From: Cyanobium usitatum str. Tous
GTDB lineage: Bacteria; Cyanobacteriota; Cyanobacteriia; PCC-6307; Cyanobiaceae
Direction: 5' to 3'
NCBI RefSeq assembly: GCF_963920485.1
Contig: NZ_OY986431.1
Location: 1,364,001 to 1,428,000, forward strand
Length of the DNA stretch: 64,000 bases
Shown here: in pieces, positions 17,218 to 26,737 of the stretch
Position numbering within the stretch: position 1 is the stretch's first letter
How the letters are laid out: every line of letters begins with the position of its first letter
Made by a program: the position numbers and the translations under genes
The notes under the pieces: model-generated
What the model saw: the letters and a program-made list of their open reading frames with translations, nothing else
Database searches by the model: none
Told to the model about the DNA's origin: nothing

Positions 17218-18071
17218 GCCTGCTGCTGATGGCCCCGGCCCTGCTGTTGCTGCTGGCGGTGTTCTTCTGGCCAATGCTGGACTACGCCTGGCTCAGCCTG
17301 CAGGCCCAGACGGTGTTCACCGGGCTCAAACCGGTGCCGGTTGGTCTGGCCAACTGGGAGCGGCTGCTCGGAGATGGGCGCTTCTGGCAGGACGCTGCCC
17401 AGACCCTGCGCTTCGCGGTGGTGTCTGTGGGCCTTGAGCTGCTCCTGGGTCTGGCGATCGCCCTGCTGCTGCATCAGAGCTGGCGGGGCCGGGGCCTGGT
17501 GCGCAGCCTCAGCCTGCTCCCCTGGGCCCTGCCCACCACGGTGATGGCCCTCGGCTGGCGCTGGATCCTCAACGACCCCAACGGCCCGATCAATGGGGTT
17601 ATGCAGTCCCTAGGACTGCCCAGCCTGCCCTTTCTGGCCTCTACCCAGCTGGCCTGGCTGGGGGTGGTGCTTGCCGACACCTGGAAGACCACCCCTTTTG
17701 TGGCCCTGCTGCTTCTGGCCGGTTTGCAGATGATTCCCACCGATCTCTATGAGGCCTTCGCCCTCGAGGGCGGCCGGCCCTGGCAGGGGCTGCGCCGCAT
17801 CACCCTGCCCCTGCTGCGGCCCTACGTTTTTATTGCGCTGATCTTCCGCCTGGCCCAGGCCCTCGGAGTGTTCGACCTGGTGGCTGTGCTGACAGGCGGT
17901 GGTCCGGCCAGCAGCACCGAGACTCTGGCGCTCTACGCCTATCTCAATGCCATGCGCTTCCTCGATTTTGGCTACAGCGCCACGGTGATGCTGGGCATGT
18001 TCGTGCTGCTGCTGGCCTCTGCTTTGCTGCTGGTGCTGGCGCAGCAGCGCTGGCAGGGGGCCAGACCATGA
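17214..18071 (+). CDS. ggtC: Sugar ABC transporter permease (GgtC-like)
   Basis: The ATG overlaps the ggtB stop (ATGA), which fixes the start and gives 285 residues. Six hydrophobic spans are visible, beginning LLLMAPALLLLLAVFFW. The conserved EAA loop of MalF-type permeases is present as EAFALEGGRPWQGLRRITLP (around residues 180-200), which docks on the ATPase. It forms the channel with the next gene product. It overlaps ggtD by four bases. Confidence 0.85.
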   Translation: MSLLLMAPALLLLLAVFFWPMLDYAWLSLQAQTVFTGLKPVPVGLANWERLLGDGRFWQDAAQTLRFAVVSVGLELLLGLAIALLLHQSWRGRGLVRSLSLLPWALPTTVMALGWRWILNDPNGPINGVMQSLGLPSLPFLASTQLAWLGVVLADTWKTTPFVALLLLAGLQMIPTDLYEAFALEGGRPWQGLRRITLPLLRPYVFIALIFRLAQALGVFDLVAVLTGGGPASSTETLALYAYLNAMRFLDFGYSATVMLGMFVLLLASALLLVLAQQRWQGARP

Positions 18072-18913
18072 GCAGCAGCCCCCTGCGCCAGCGCCCTGCC
18101 TTGCTGCGCATCTCCATGGTGGCCCTGTTGCTGCTCTGGAGCTTGGCACCGATGCTCTGGCAGCTTTACACCTCGCTACGTACCCCGGAATCCCTGCTGG
18201 CCGGGCTTGCCGGTCTCGGGGGCGGCTGGACCCTTGCCAACTACAGCGCGGTGCTGCAGGCCGATCCTCCCTTTGGGGTCTACCTGCTGAACAGCACCGT
18301 TGTGGGCGCTCTTAGCACCCTGCTCACCCTGGCTCTGGCCATCCCCTGCGCCTACGCCCTCAGCCGCCGTAGCGACCTGCTCAAGCTGGTAATTGGAGGC
18401 GGCCTGCTGGCGGCGGCGGTATTCCCTTACGTGCTGCTTTTCCTAGCGTTGTTGCAGGTGGCGCGGCAGCTGGGTCTGGCCAACAACCTGCTGGCCCTGT
18501 GCCTGCCCTATGCGGGTCTTTCCCTGCCCCTGGCGGTGCTGCTGCTGCAGGCGGCCTTTGCCGATTTGCCCGTGGAACTGGAGGAGAACGCCCTGCTGGA
18601 GGGCTTCAGCCTCGGACAGAGGCTGCGCTGGATTCTGTTGCCGCTGATTGGCCCTGCGGTTGTGAGTACGGGACTGCTGGTGTTCCTTTTCAGCTGGAAC
18701 GAGTTCCCGATTGCCCTCACCTGGCTTAGCCGCAGCGAGCTGCTCACCCTGGCGCCTGCGATGGCGCGGATTGCCGGCTCCTCTGTGTTTACGGTGCCCC
18801 ATGGCGCCTTTGCCGCCGCCACCGTGCTGGGCGGTGTGCCGCTGCTCGCCCTGCTGCTGATCTTTCAACGCCAGATCGTGGCTGGCCTTACCCAGGGAGC
18901 GATCAAAGGATGA
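18068..18913 (+). CDS. ggtD: Sugar ABC transporter permease (GgtD-like)
   Basis: The 281-residue protein is MalG-like. It has an N-terminal span (ISMVALLLLWSLAPMLWQLY), a soluble periplasmic stretch, further spans, and an EAA loop variant ENALLEGFSLGQRLRWILLP near residues 170-190. SWNEFPIALTWL is typical of MalG-type permeases. The start overlaps ggtC and the stop overlaps ggtA, each by ATGA, indicating one transcript with coupled translation. Confidence 0.85.
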   Translation: MSSSPLRQRPALLRISMVALLLLWSLAPMLWQLYTSLRTPESLLAGLAGLGGGWTLANYSAVLQADPPFGVYLLNSTVVGALSTLLTLALAIPCAYALSRRSDLLKLVIGGGLLAAAVFPYVLLFLALLQVARQLGLANNLLALCLPYAGLSLPLAVLLLQAAFADLPVELEENALLEGFSLGQRLRWILLPLIGPAVVSTGLLVFLFSWNEFPIALTWLSRSELLTLAPAMARIAGSSVFTVPHGAFAAATVLGGVPLLALLLIFQRQIVAGLTQGAIKG

Positions 18914-19917
18914 TCAACACCATCGCCTCAGGGGCTGGGCCAACCGGTGATTTGAGGCTGGAGGCTCTGAACCGACGCATCGCTGGACGGCAGATCCTCG
19001 CTGGCATCGACCTGGCCGTGGCGCCTGGTGAGTGTCTGGCGCTGCTGGGTCCAAGCGGCTGTGGCAAGAGCACCATCCTGCGCCTGATCGCCGGCCTCGA
19101 CCGCCCAGACGGCGGGCGCATCCTGCTGGCGGGACGGGATATCACGGCCCTGCCCCCCGGCCGGCGGCAGGTGGCGATGGTGTTCCAGAGCTATGCCCTC
19201 TACCCCCATCTGAGCGTCGAACGCAACCTCTTGCTGGGTATGGAGCTGCGCGGCGTGCCCCGGCAACAACGGCAGCAGGAGGCAGATCGGGTCCTCAGCA
19301 TGTTGCAGCTCGAGAGTTTCCGAAGCCGCAGGCCTTCCGAACTCTCCGGTGGCCAGCGTCAGCGGGTAGCCCTGGCCCGGGCCCTGCTGCGCCGCCCCCA
19401 GGTGTTTCTGCTGGATGAACCGATGAGCAACCTCGATGCCCAGCTGCGGGAGGAGCTGCGGCCCCAGCTGCGGGCCATCCTCTGCGGTGGGGAGGCGCCG
19501 GTTATTTATGTGACCCACGACCAGCAGGAGGCGATGGGCATCGCCGACCGCATCGCCGTGCTCCAAAACGGCCGGCTGCAGCAGTGCGGCACCCCCCAGG
19601 AGCTCTATACCAACCCGGCCAATGTAGTGGTAGCCAGCTTTATCGGCCGCCCCCAGATCAACCTGCTGGACCGGGGCGATGGCAGCTTGCTCGGTATCAG
19701 GCCTGAGCACCTCCAGGCGGTCGAGGATGGGGGCGTGGCGGTGAGGGTTCTCAGCCGCGAATGGCATGGGGCCAGCCAGCAGCTGACCGTGGCCAGCCCC
19801 CATGGGGATCTGCGCTGGACCACCAGCGGTGCTGAGCCGATCCACGATCAGCTGCGGCTCGGCTGGCAGCTGCAGCACGAACTTCGCTTTGACCTGGCCA
19901 CAGGGCTGCGCTGCTGA
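18910..19917 (+). CDS. ggtA: Sugar ABC transporter ATP-binding subunit (GgtA-like)
   Basis: The 335-residue MalK-type ATPase shows Walker A GPSGCGKSTILR, Q-loop VFQSYALYPHLSV, signature LSGGQRQRVALARALLRRPQ, Walker B VFLLDEPMSNLDAQL and the switch His in YVTHDQQEAM. A short C-terminal regulatory (TOBE-like) domain includes LLGIRPEHLQ. In Synechocystis the equivalent ggtA lies apart from ggtBCD; here all four are in one overlapping operon, so the subunits should be made together. Confidence 0.88.
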   Translation: MINTIASGAGPTGDLRLEALNRRIAGRQILAGIDLAVAPGECLALLGPSGCGKSTILRLIAGLDRPDGGRILLAGRDITALPPGRRQVAMVFQSYALYPHLSVERNLLLGMELRGVPRQQRQQEADRVLSMLQLESFRSRRPSELSGGQRQRVALARALLRRPQVFLLDEPMSNLDAQLREELRPQLRAILCGGEAPVIYVTHDQQEAMGIADRIAVLQNGRLQQCGTPQELYTNPANVVVASFIGRPQINLLDRGDGSLLGIRPEHLQAVEDGGVAVRVLSREWHGASQQLTVASPHGDLRWTTSGAEPIHDQLRLGWQLQHELRFDLATGLRC

Positions 19918-20077
19918 TCCTGCACTGTTTAGTTAGTGCTGGTTGCCTAATTCATGAAGAAAGTTCTGCAACAGGACAAAAGCTTGATAGAGTCTGAATA
20001 TGTAACGCAAGCCGAATGATTAGAAGAAAGATTGCATCCCAGCGCTACTGCGCGTGCCCCTCCGGCGATGCACTGCA

Positions 20078-20095
20078 TGCATGCCAAGGCATGCA
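20078..20095. promoter_or_regulatory. 18-bp inverted repeat between ggtA and spsA
   Basis: TGCATGCCAAGGCATGCA has 8-base arms around two bases, about 110 bases upstream of the sucrose-phosphate synthase start. The size suggests a dimeric regulator site rather than a terminator, as the stem is short and no T-run follows. The regulator is unknown. Confidence 0.4.
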
Positions 20096-20208
20096 GCGCC
20101 CCTGAGCTTTGGTCTTTGTATCAGCGTGTTGGCGGCTTTAGGGAGCAACCTCGACGTCCATGCCAGCTAATTGCCAAGCTTGCTTGAGTTATTCTTCTCC
20201 ACCAAACT

Positions 20209-22347
20209 ATGGTAGCGACGGTTAGCCCCAAAGGTCTCTATATTCTGCTTATTAGTGTGCATGGGTTAATCCGAGGCCATAATCTCGAGCTCGGGCGAGA
20301 CGCCGATACTGGAGGGCAGACAAAATATGTTGTGGAGCTTGCCAAATCTTTGGCCAGGCAGGTGGCAGTTGAGCGCATTGATTTAGTGACCCGGCTGATT
20401 GTTGATGAGGCTGTCAGTATCGATTACAAAGCTCCGGTTGAGCAGCTATCCGCGAATTCTCGGATAGTTCGCATCAAGGCCGGTCCAGAAGAATACATCC
20501 CGAAGGAGCAGCTCTGGCCCCATATGGATAGCTTTGCCGACAATCTGTGTATCTGGCTTAGTGAGCAGCCACGCCTACCAGATATAATCCATACCCACTA
20601 TGCCGATGCCGGCTACGTTGGCGTACGTCTTGCAAATCACACTGGTCTGCCATTGGTGCATACGGGTCATTCCCTAGGTCACGACAAGTACAGTCGCCTC
20701 CTTGCGGTGGGAATGGGAATAGAGCAGATTGAAGAGCGATATCACATGCAGGCTCGAATCAGCGCCGAAGAAGATATACTGAGTTGCGCCGAGCTGGTCA
20801 TAACAAGCACGCGCAATGAAATTGAAAGCCAATATGAGCTATATGATTATTACACACCCGAGAAGATGGCGGTGATTCCGCCTGGAATCAATCTCGAGCA
20901 GTTCCATCCAGTAATCCAGGGCCAGCCAGCTATATCACAAGCTTTTCAAAGCAAGCTCAGTCTGTTTTTGCGTGATCCGGCCAAGCCGATGATTCTGGCT
21001 CTTTCACGGCCCGATGAACGCAAGAACATCGTTTCGCTGCTCGAGGCTTTTGGCCAGAACAAGAGCTTGCAGAAGCTAGCCAATCTTGTGATTGTTGCCG
21101 GCAATCGTGATGATATTCGTGAGCTCAACGATGGAGTCCAATCGGTGCTGACCGAATTGCTTTGGGTGATTGATGTTTATGAACTGTACGGACTAGTAGC
21201 ACTCCCCAAGCATCACTCTGCTGAGGATGTTCCTGATATTTATCGCTACGCAGCGGCGTCCAAGGGTGTTTTCGTTAATCCAGCTCTAACCGAGCCTTTC
21301 GGACTCACCCTGCTTGAGGCCGCCGCCAGTGGCCTGCCCCTTGTGGCCACCGAGAATGGTGGACCTGTGGACATAATCGGCAACTGCGGGAACGGCCTGC
21401 TAGTGGATCCGCTCGGTCGTGAGGCCATCGCTGATGCCTTGCTTTCCATTCTTCAGAATCCGGCACGTTGGCAGGAGTTCTCCAGCAATGGCCTGCGCAA
21501 CATTTCCCGCTTTTACTCCTGGGATGCCCATGCCCAGTCTTACCTGGCTTTGCTGCAAACGCTGGTATCCAAGCGAAAACCACTAACGCAGGTTACTTCG
21601 ACCCATCAATTCAGCACCTACCGGAACCGTGCTCTCTTCACCGCTATCGACAATACGCTTCTTGGTGATCCCGAAGCGCTCGAGCAGTTCGCTAATGTAG
21701 TTAGAAGCAATCGCCGCCAATTTCTCTTCGGTATCGCCACTGGTCGGAGATTGGATTCGGTGCTGACCATTCTCAAACGTAATAGCATTCCCACTCCCGA
21801 TGTGCTGATCACCAGCCTGGGCACGGAAATTTATTACACCTCAGAATTAGTTGCAGATATCGCCTGGAGTCATCATATTGATCATTCCTGGACCCCCCTG
21901 GTCCTGCGTAGAGTGCTGGAATCGTTACCAGGGCTGTCGCCCCAACCGAAGAGCGGTCAGAGCCGCTTCAAGGTGTCTTATTTTTATGATGCCCAGATCG
22001 CTCCTCCTATGGACGAGATTCTCGGCTTGCTCAGGCAACAGGAACTCTCGGTTAATGCGACTTTGTCATTTGGCCAGTACCTCGACATTGTTCCGGCGCG
22101 AGCATCTAAAGGCCAGGCTCTGCGTTATGTCACCAACCAATACAATATCCCCCTTGATCGCACCCTGGTTACGGGAGGTTCCGGGGGAGATGCCGATATG
22201 CTACGTGGCAACACCCTTGGCGTAGTGGTATCCAACCGTCACCAGGAAGAGCTGTCCAATTTGAGTGAAAATGAGCAGGTTTACTTTGCCAATGGCGCTC
22301 ATGCCTGGGGAATCCTTGAGGCAATCAACCACTACGGGTTCTTCTGA
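20209..22347 (+). CDS. spsA: Sucrose-phosphate synthase with degenerate phosphatase-like domain
   Basis: The enzyme joins UDP- or ADP-glucose with fructose 6-phosphate to make sucrose 6-phosphate in the cytoplasm. Residues 1-460 are a GT4 glycosyltransferase: HGLIRGHNLELGRDADTGGQ near 20, the HTHYADAGYVG and HTGHSLGHDK loops, and EPFGLTLLEAAASGLPLVAT near 360. Residues 475-712 resemble a sucrose-phosphatase, but the nucleophile motif reads FTAIDNTLL, so the first Asp of DxDxT is replaced, as known for the Synechocystis enzyme. The separate phosphatase gene follows 23 bases later. Codon use is visibly more AT-rich than in ggtBCDA. Confidence 0.93.
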   Translation: MVATVSPKGLYILLISVHGLIRGHNLELGRDADTGGQTKYVVELAKSLARQVAVERIDLVTRLIVDEAVSIDYKAPVEQLSANSRIVRIKAGPEEYIPKEQLWPHMDSFADNLCIWLSEQPRLPDIIHTHYADAGYVGVRLANHTGLPLVHTGHSLGHDKYSRLLAVGMGIEQIEERYHMQARISAEEDILSCAELVITSTRNEIESQYELYDYYTPEKMAVIPPGINLEQFHPVIQGQPAISQAFQSKLSLFLRDPAKPMILALSRPDERKNIVSLLEAFGQNKSLQKLANLVIVAGNRDDIRELNDGVQSVLTELLWVIDVYELYGLVALPKHHSAEDVPDIYRYAAASKGVFVNPALTEPFGLTLLEAAASGLPLVATENGGPVDIIGNCGNGLLVDPLGREAIADALLSILQNPARWQEFSSNGLRNISRFYSWDAHAQSYLALLQTLVSKRKPLTQVTSTHQFSTYRNRALFTAIDNTLLGDPEALEQFANVVRSNRRQFLFGIATGRRLDSVLTILKRNSIPTPDVLITSLGTEIYYTSELVADIAWSHHIDHSWTPLVLRRVLESLPGLSPQPKSGQSRFKVSYFYDAQIAPPMDEILGLLRQQELSVNATLSFGQYLDIVPARASKGQALRYVTNQYNIPLDRTLVTGGSGGDADMLRGNTLGVVVSNRHQEELSNLSENEQVYFANGAHAWGILEAINHYGFF

Positions 22348-22370
22348 GTAGTAGTTAATCCTGTTTATTT

Positions 22371-23246
22371 ATGACCCAACTCCTTATATGTACAGACCTT
22401 GATCGCACGCTTTTACCCAACGGTGATCTAAATGAGTCACCCCTCGCCCGCGAACGTTTTGCGGCGGTGGCATCCCATCCGAATGTCACGTTGGTCTATG
22501 TGTCGGGTCGAGATCTAGGCCTGGTTGAGCAGGCCATAAAGCACTTTTCCATTCCCATTCCCGATTGGGTAATCGGCGATGTGGGCAGCAGTCTTTATAG
22601 CTTCAATGATCTGGCAGAGAGAAGTGGTCAGGGAGATGTCATGAATCCAATTGGCTGGATCCATTCCAGCGCTTGGCAGGAAAAAATCGCCTTTGACTGG
22701 CCTGGTCTTGGTAGTAGTCAGATCGCTCAAGCCCTAAGCTCCCTCGATGGTCTTGTGATTCAGGAGCCTGCTCGCCAGAGTCGCTATAAGTTGAGTTACT
22801 ACCTGCCATTGGGTTTTGATCTGATAGCGCTTCGGCTGGAGATCGAAGCCAGGCTCAAGGATTTGGGGGCTTGTTCAAGTTTGATCTATAGCGTTGATGA
22901 GGAGGCGCAGCTGGGCCTCCTCGATGTATTGCCCAAGCGGGCCACTAAGTTACATGCTGTGAAATTCCTAATGCAAAAACTGGGTGTTCCTGCAGCCAAC
23001 ACAGTGTTTGCGGGTGATAGTGGCAATGATCTTCCAGTTCTTGTCAGCTCAGTCCCCTCGGTGCTAGTCGCCAACGCCCATCCAGAGGTGATCAGAGAGG
23101 CCGAAACTAGTTCGCGGCTTCACAATACGGCAGAATACTTATATATTGCCAAGGGAGATTTTCTGGGCATGAATGGTAATTATAGCGCTGGGATTCTAGA
23201 AGGATTAGCTCATTATCATCCCGAAACAATAGATTGGATTGTCTGA
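22371..23246 (+). CDS. spp: Sucrose-6-phosphate phosphatase
   Basis: This 291-residue HAD-superfamily enzyme removes phosphate from sucrose 6-phosphate, completing sucrose synthesis. The nucleophile motif TDLDRTLL (Asp9, Asp11), the motif II region VYVSGRD and the magnesium motif GDSGNDLPVL (around 215-224) are all intact, in contrast to the dead domain fused to the synthase upstream. It lies 23 bases after spsA, so the two are probably co-transcribed. Its composition is again AT-richer than the flanking transporter genes. Confidence 0.92.
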   Translation: MTQLLICTDLDRTLLPNGDLNESPLARERFAAVASHPNVTLVYVSGRDLGLVEQAIKHFSIPIPDWVIGDVGSSLYSFNDLAERSGQGDVMNPIGWIHSSAWQEKIAFDWPGLGSSQIAQALSSLDGLVIQEPARQSRYKLSYYLPLGFDLIALRLEIEARLKDLGACSSLIYSVDEEAQLGLLDVLPKRATKLHAVKFLMQKLGVPAANTVFAGDSGNDLPVLVSSVPSVLVANAHPEVIREAETSSRLHNTAEYLYIAKGDFLGMNGNYSAGILEGLAHYHPETIDWIV

Positions 23247-23464
23247 CCCTTGATTGGGATTCGTCTTTGATGGATGTTGTGGTTCTTGTGATATTTCCTT
23301 GCATGCCTTCAGCTGGTATTCTTTCCTATAGGCTCTCATTGGCTGGTGATTCTGTTTACAGTTCGGGGCATGCTTCTCGCTACTGAGCTTGGAGGCTATC
23401 ATGCCAGCCGGGTTGGCTGCCAGTCTTTTCTATAAATACTCTTTGTCAAGCTTTCGATTTCCTG

Positions 23465-25417
23465 ATGTACGAACAGATTTCTCATTCACTTTTGAACTCG
23501 ATCCTGGATGATCTTAGGCCGGAAATCAGGCGCCAGAATCTCCGCCACTTCTATACCAGGCTTGGGGCTAATTTTTATGCCATTCACTCTTTGTTCAGCA
23601 CGCTTTATGGCATGCGTGAAGATTTCCAGGCACAGATGGTCCGACTGGTTGAAACTATGGCCGAAGGCTATATCTACCGCTCAGAGGAGTCCGAGCGGTT
23701 GGATATGAAGCGTGAGCAGGATCATAATTGGTTTCTTTCGCAGAAGTGGGTAGGAATGGCGCTTTATACTAATGGTTTTGCTGACAACTTGGCAGACCTT
23801 GCCAATAAAATTGGTTATTTTCAGGAGCTAGGCATAAACATGGTACATATTATGCCGATTCTAAGTTGCCCAGTTGGCAAGAGTGACGGCGGTTACGCAA
23901 TCAGCAATTTTCGAGAGATTGATAGTAGGGTCGGTGATTTAGCTGATTTTCAAAAAATATCGGAACAATTCAGGAAAAACGATATCCTATTGGTTCTTGA
24001 TATCGTTCTCAACCATACGTCGGATGAGCATGAGTGGGCACTTAAGGCCAAGGCAGGTGATCCTCATTATCAAGGCTATTATCTCACCTTTGAAGACCGT
24101 TCGGTACCCGATGTATTCGAGCAGGGGATGCCGGAGGTATTTCCAGAAACCGATCCGGGAAATTTTACCTGGAATCAGGAGATGGGGCGCTGGGTGATGA
24201 CGGTTTTCCATGACTATCAGTGGGATCTTGATTATAGCAACCCGGAAGTCTTCATTGAAATTCTGGCGATCGTGCTGTTCTGGGCCAATCAGGGTGTTGA
24301 TATTATGCGCCTCGATGCCGTTGCATTCCTCTGGAAAAAGATGGGATCAACCTGTCAGAATGAGAGAAAAGCGCATCTCATCCTGCAGTTACTTAAGGAC
24401 TGTTGCCAAGTAACAGCTCCCGGGGTTCTGTTTATTGCTGAGGCTATTGTTGCACCCAGTGAACTCGCTAAGTATTTTGGAGAAGATGCGATTGTTGCTA
24501 AGGAATGCGAAATTGCTTATAATTCAACGCTTATGGCCTTGCTTTGGGATGGAATTGCAACCAAGAATTCGAAATTGTTGCGGGAGGGTATTAAGAGCCT
24601 CCCATCCAAGCTGGAGCGTGCCACCTGGCTAACCTACGTGCGTTGCCATGATGATATTGGCTTTGGCTTTGATGATCGTGATATTGCGGCTGTAGGTTAT
24701 GTGCCGAATCTGCATAGAAGGTTCCTTGTTGACTACTTTAGTGGCAAGTATGACCAGGGTCCGAGGGGGATGGTTTTCATGCGTAATGATTACACCGGAG
24801 ATGCACGAATCTGCGGTTCTCTAGCTTCCTTGGCTGGACTTGAGTCTGCCTTGGAGAATTCTGATCAAGCCGCAATAGATGTCGCCATTGGCAGAATTCT
24901 GCTTCTTAACGGCGTGATTATGTCGTTTGGGGGGATACCTCTTCTCTACAACGGCGACGCTCTAGGCGTTCTCAATGACTATAGCTACAGCAGTGACCCT
25001 AGTAAGGCCAATGATAACCGCTGGGTGCATCGTTCAAAGATTGACTGGGAGAAGGCGACGCTCCGGCATCAGCGTAACACTGTGGAATACACCATTTTTA
25101 CAGCAATGAAGAGGATGATCTCTATACGCAAAGAAATCTCGGCTTTTGCCGATTTTAATAACCGTGAGCTCTTGCACTCAGACAATGAGCATCTGCTCTG
25201 CTATCTGCGCTTCAACCCCATGAGGAGCTCTGAAAAGATCTTCGTGGTGGCAAATTTCGATGATCATCCCCAGCATCTGGATCTTGAGAATTATTGCCGA
25301 TATGGCATCAATCCACGTGCTAAGTTTGTTGATCTCTATAGCGGCATGAAGCCGTCCCAGCACGAAGGTTCCATTGCCCTACAGGGTGGGCAATTTTATT
25401 GGCTGAGCGAGAACTGA
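23465..25417 (+). CDS. ams: Amylosucrase (GH13)
   Basis: The 650-residue protein matches amylosucrase, which splits sucrose, transferring glucose to an alpha-1,4-glucan and releasing fructose. It has the N-terminal helical domain and a GH13 barrel with VLDIVLNHTSDEH, the nucleophile in MRLDAVAFLW (Asp284), the acid/base in LFIAEAIV (Glu326) and the transition-state Asp in VRCHDDIGFGF (Asp396). Spacing is close to the Neisseria enzyme (Asp286, Glu328, Asp393). Its length matches the family. It follows the sucrose synthesis genes and fructokinase is next door, so it may drain sucrose after osmotic downshift. Sucrose hydrolase activity is a possible alternative. Confidence 0.9.
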   Translation: MYEQISHSLLNSILDDLRPEIRRQNLRHFYTRLGANFYAIHSLFSTLYGMREDFQAQMVRLVETMAEGYIYRSEESERLDMKREQDHNWFLSQKWVGMALYTNGFADNLADLANKIGYFQELGINMVHIMPILSCPVGKSDGGYAISNFREIDSRVGDLADFQKISEQFRKNDILLVLDIVLNHTSDEHEWALKAKAGDPHYQGYYLTFEDRSVPDVFEQGMPEVFPETDPGNFTWNQEMGRWVMTVFHDYQWDLDYSNPEVFIEILAIVLFWANQGVDIMRLDAVAFLWKKMGSTCQNERKAHLILQLLKDCCQVTAPGVLFIAEAIVAPSELAKYFGEDAIVAKECEIAYNSTLMALLWDGIATKNSKLLREGIKSLPSKLERATWLTYVRCHDDIGFGFDDRDIAAVGYVPNLHRRFLVDYFSGKYDQGPRGMVFMRNDYTGDARICGSLASLAGLESALENSDQAAIDVAIGRILLLNGVIMSFGGIPLLYNGDALGVLNDYSYSSDPSKANDNRWVHRSKIDWEKATLRHQRNTVEYTIFTAMKRMISIRKEISAFADFNNRELLHSDNEHLLCYLRFNPMRSSEKIFVVANFDDHPQHLDLENYCRYGINPRAKFVDLYSGMKPSQHEGSIALQGGQFYWLSEN

Positions 25418-25723
25418 TGCATTCATCAACATCTAATCTGTACTCCAATTTTTAATTTTGTGCCTAGCTTGTCAAGCTTTGCTTGATCCTTAAAATGAAT
25501 ATCTGTCCTGGAAAGTTTTCCTTAAATGGCTGACCCAGCTTCTACCAGTTATCGCTCGTTGTCGTAAAAGTGCACTGCCTAAGGGAAGTCTCAGCAGGCA
25601 TGATCCAACCGAACCTTTCCACCAACAAGCTGCGCCTGCCTGGTTCCCACAACCCCGAGGCGGGGCGCCAGCTCTCGCTGAGTGCACCAACCTGGGCAGT
25701 CATTTCTGAGCAACCCAAGCGCC
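25418..25723. other. Intergenic region between ams and fructokinase, with a short inverted repeat
   Basis: This is the convergent gap of 306 bases between the two genes. It contains TCAAGCTTTGCTTGA at 25472-25486, an inverted repeat with 6-base arms. Related CAAGCTT sequences lie upstream of spsA (about 20175) and just before ams (about 23446). No gene and no strong terminator are visible. Confidence 0.4.
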
Positions 25724-26737
25724 TCAGGCTTGGCTAGCGAGGAAGTCCTCAACCGCATCGGCGCTGGATTGGGGATCAATGGCGCCTGCCCCCTGGCACA
25801 CCAGGGCGCCGCAGGCACTGGCAAAGCGCAGCATCGGCTCCGGCTGGATCGCCGACGCGCCTTGAACTTGGTACTGCAACAACTTGTGCAACAGCCCCGC
25901 CATGAAGGCATCGCCAGCACCGGTGGTGTCGACCACCGGTACCCGGAAGGCCTGCAATTCGCCGTTACGGCCGGCGAAGCACCAGCGCAGCAGCGCCCCG
26001 CCGTCTGTGACCACGACATCCGGATGCTGCGCCAGGGCAGCGCACACCACCGCCGGGTCGTCACTGCCAAACAGCCAGCGAGCCTCCTCAGCAGCGCATT
26101 TGATCAGTGCGGCCTGCTGCAGCAGGGGGGCGATGGCGGCGATCTGGGCCGGCGTGGGTCCGCTGGCGGGATCAGCAGCCGGATCCCAAAAGGTGGGGCG
26201 CCAATTGACATCAAGTGCCAGGCCTATCCCGGCCGCCGCGGACTGATGGCAGGCGAACTGCAGGGCTGCTGCCGCGGCGGGCGACGCGAGCGGGATGGTG
26301 CCTACCAGCAACCAGCGCGCCTTCGCCAGCAGGGGCCCGAGTGCGGCAGGCAACGCGCTGGGATCGAGCGCCTGATCCGCAAAGCCGTAGCCCCGATCCC
26401 CCGCAAAGCCCCCGAACTGGCGATCGCCGGCAGCATCGCGGCGCACCAGCACGATCCGGCTGGGACGGGTCCTATCCCATTGGAGGGAACTGGTGTCGAC
26501 CCCTCGCTCTGCAAACAACTTGGCAAACGCCTGGCCGATACCATCGCGGCCCAGTCGGCCCACAAAAGCGCTGGGGGTGCCCAGACGGGCCAGGGCACAG
26601 GCCACGTTGGCGGGGGCTCCACCGAGGTGGTCATCCCGGGGCGAATCGGTGGCCGGATCACCACCAAGGGGGCCGAGGCGATCCACCAGGGCCTCCCCAA
26701 GACACAGGACCTGGGGTGGCAAGGTGGAAGAGGGCAA
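25724..26737 (-). CDS. PfkB-family sugar kinase, probable fructokinase
   Basis: The 337-residue protein has the ribokinase-family signatures: CLGEALVDRLG at the start, DHLGGAPANVACALARLG near 36-53, and the ATP-site motif with catalytic Asp, VVDTTGAGDAFMAGLL near 265-280. It should phosphorylate fructose to fructose 6-phosphate. Lying beside amylosucrase and sucrose synthase genes, it would recycle the fructose freed from sucrose. It is on the opposite strand and GC-rich, unlike spsA/spp/ams. Upstream and in frame are remnants of a NUDIX gene. Another hexose as substrate is possible. Confidence 0.85.
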   Translation of the reverse strand: MPSSTLPPQVLCLGEALVDRLGPLGGDPATDSPRDDHLGGAPANVACALARLGTPSAFVGRLGRDGIGQAFAKLFAERGVDTSSLQWDRTRPSRIVLVRRDAAGDRQFGGFAGDRGYGFADQALDPSALPAALGPLLAKARWLLVGTIPLASPAAAAALQFACHQSAAAGIGLALDVNWRPTFWDPAADPASGPTPAQIAAIAPLLQQAALIKCAAEEARWLFGSDDPAVVCAALAQHPDVVVTDGGALLRWCFAGRNGELQAFRVPVVDTTGAGDAFMAGLLHKLLQYQVQGASAIQPEPMLRFASACGALVCQGAGAIDPQSSADAVEDFLASQA

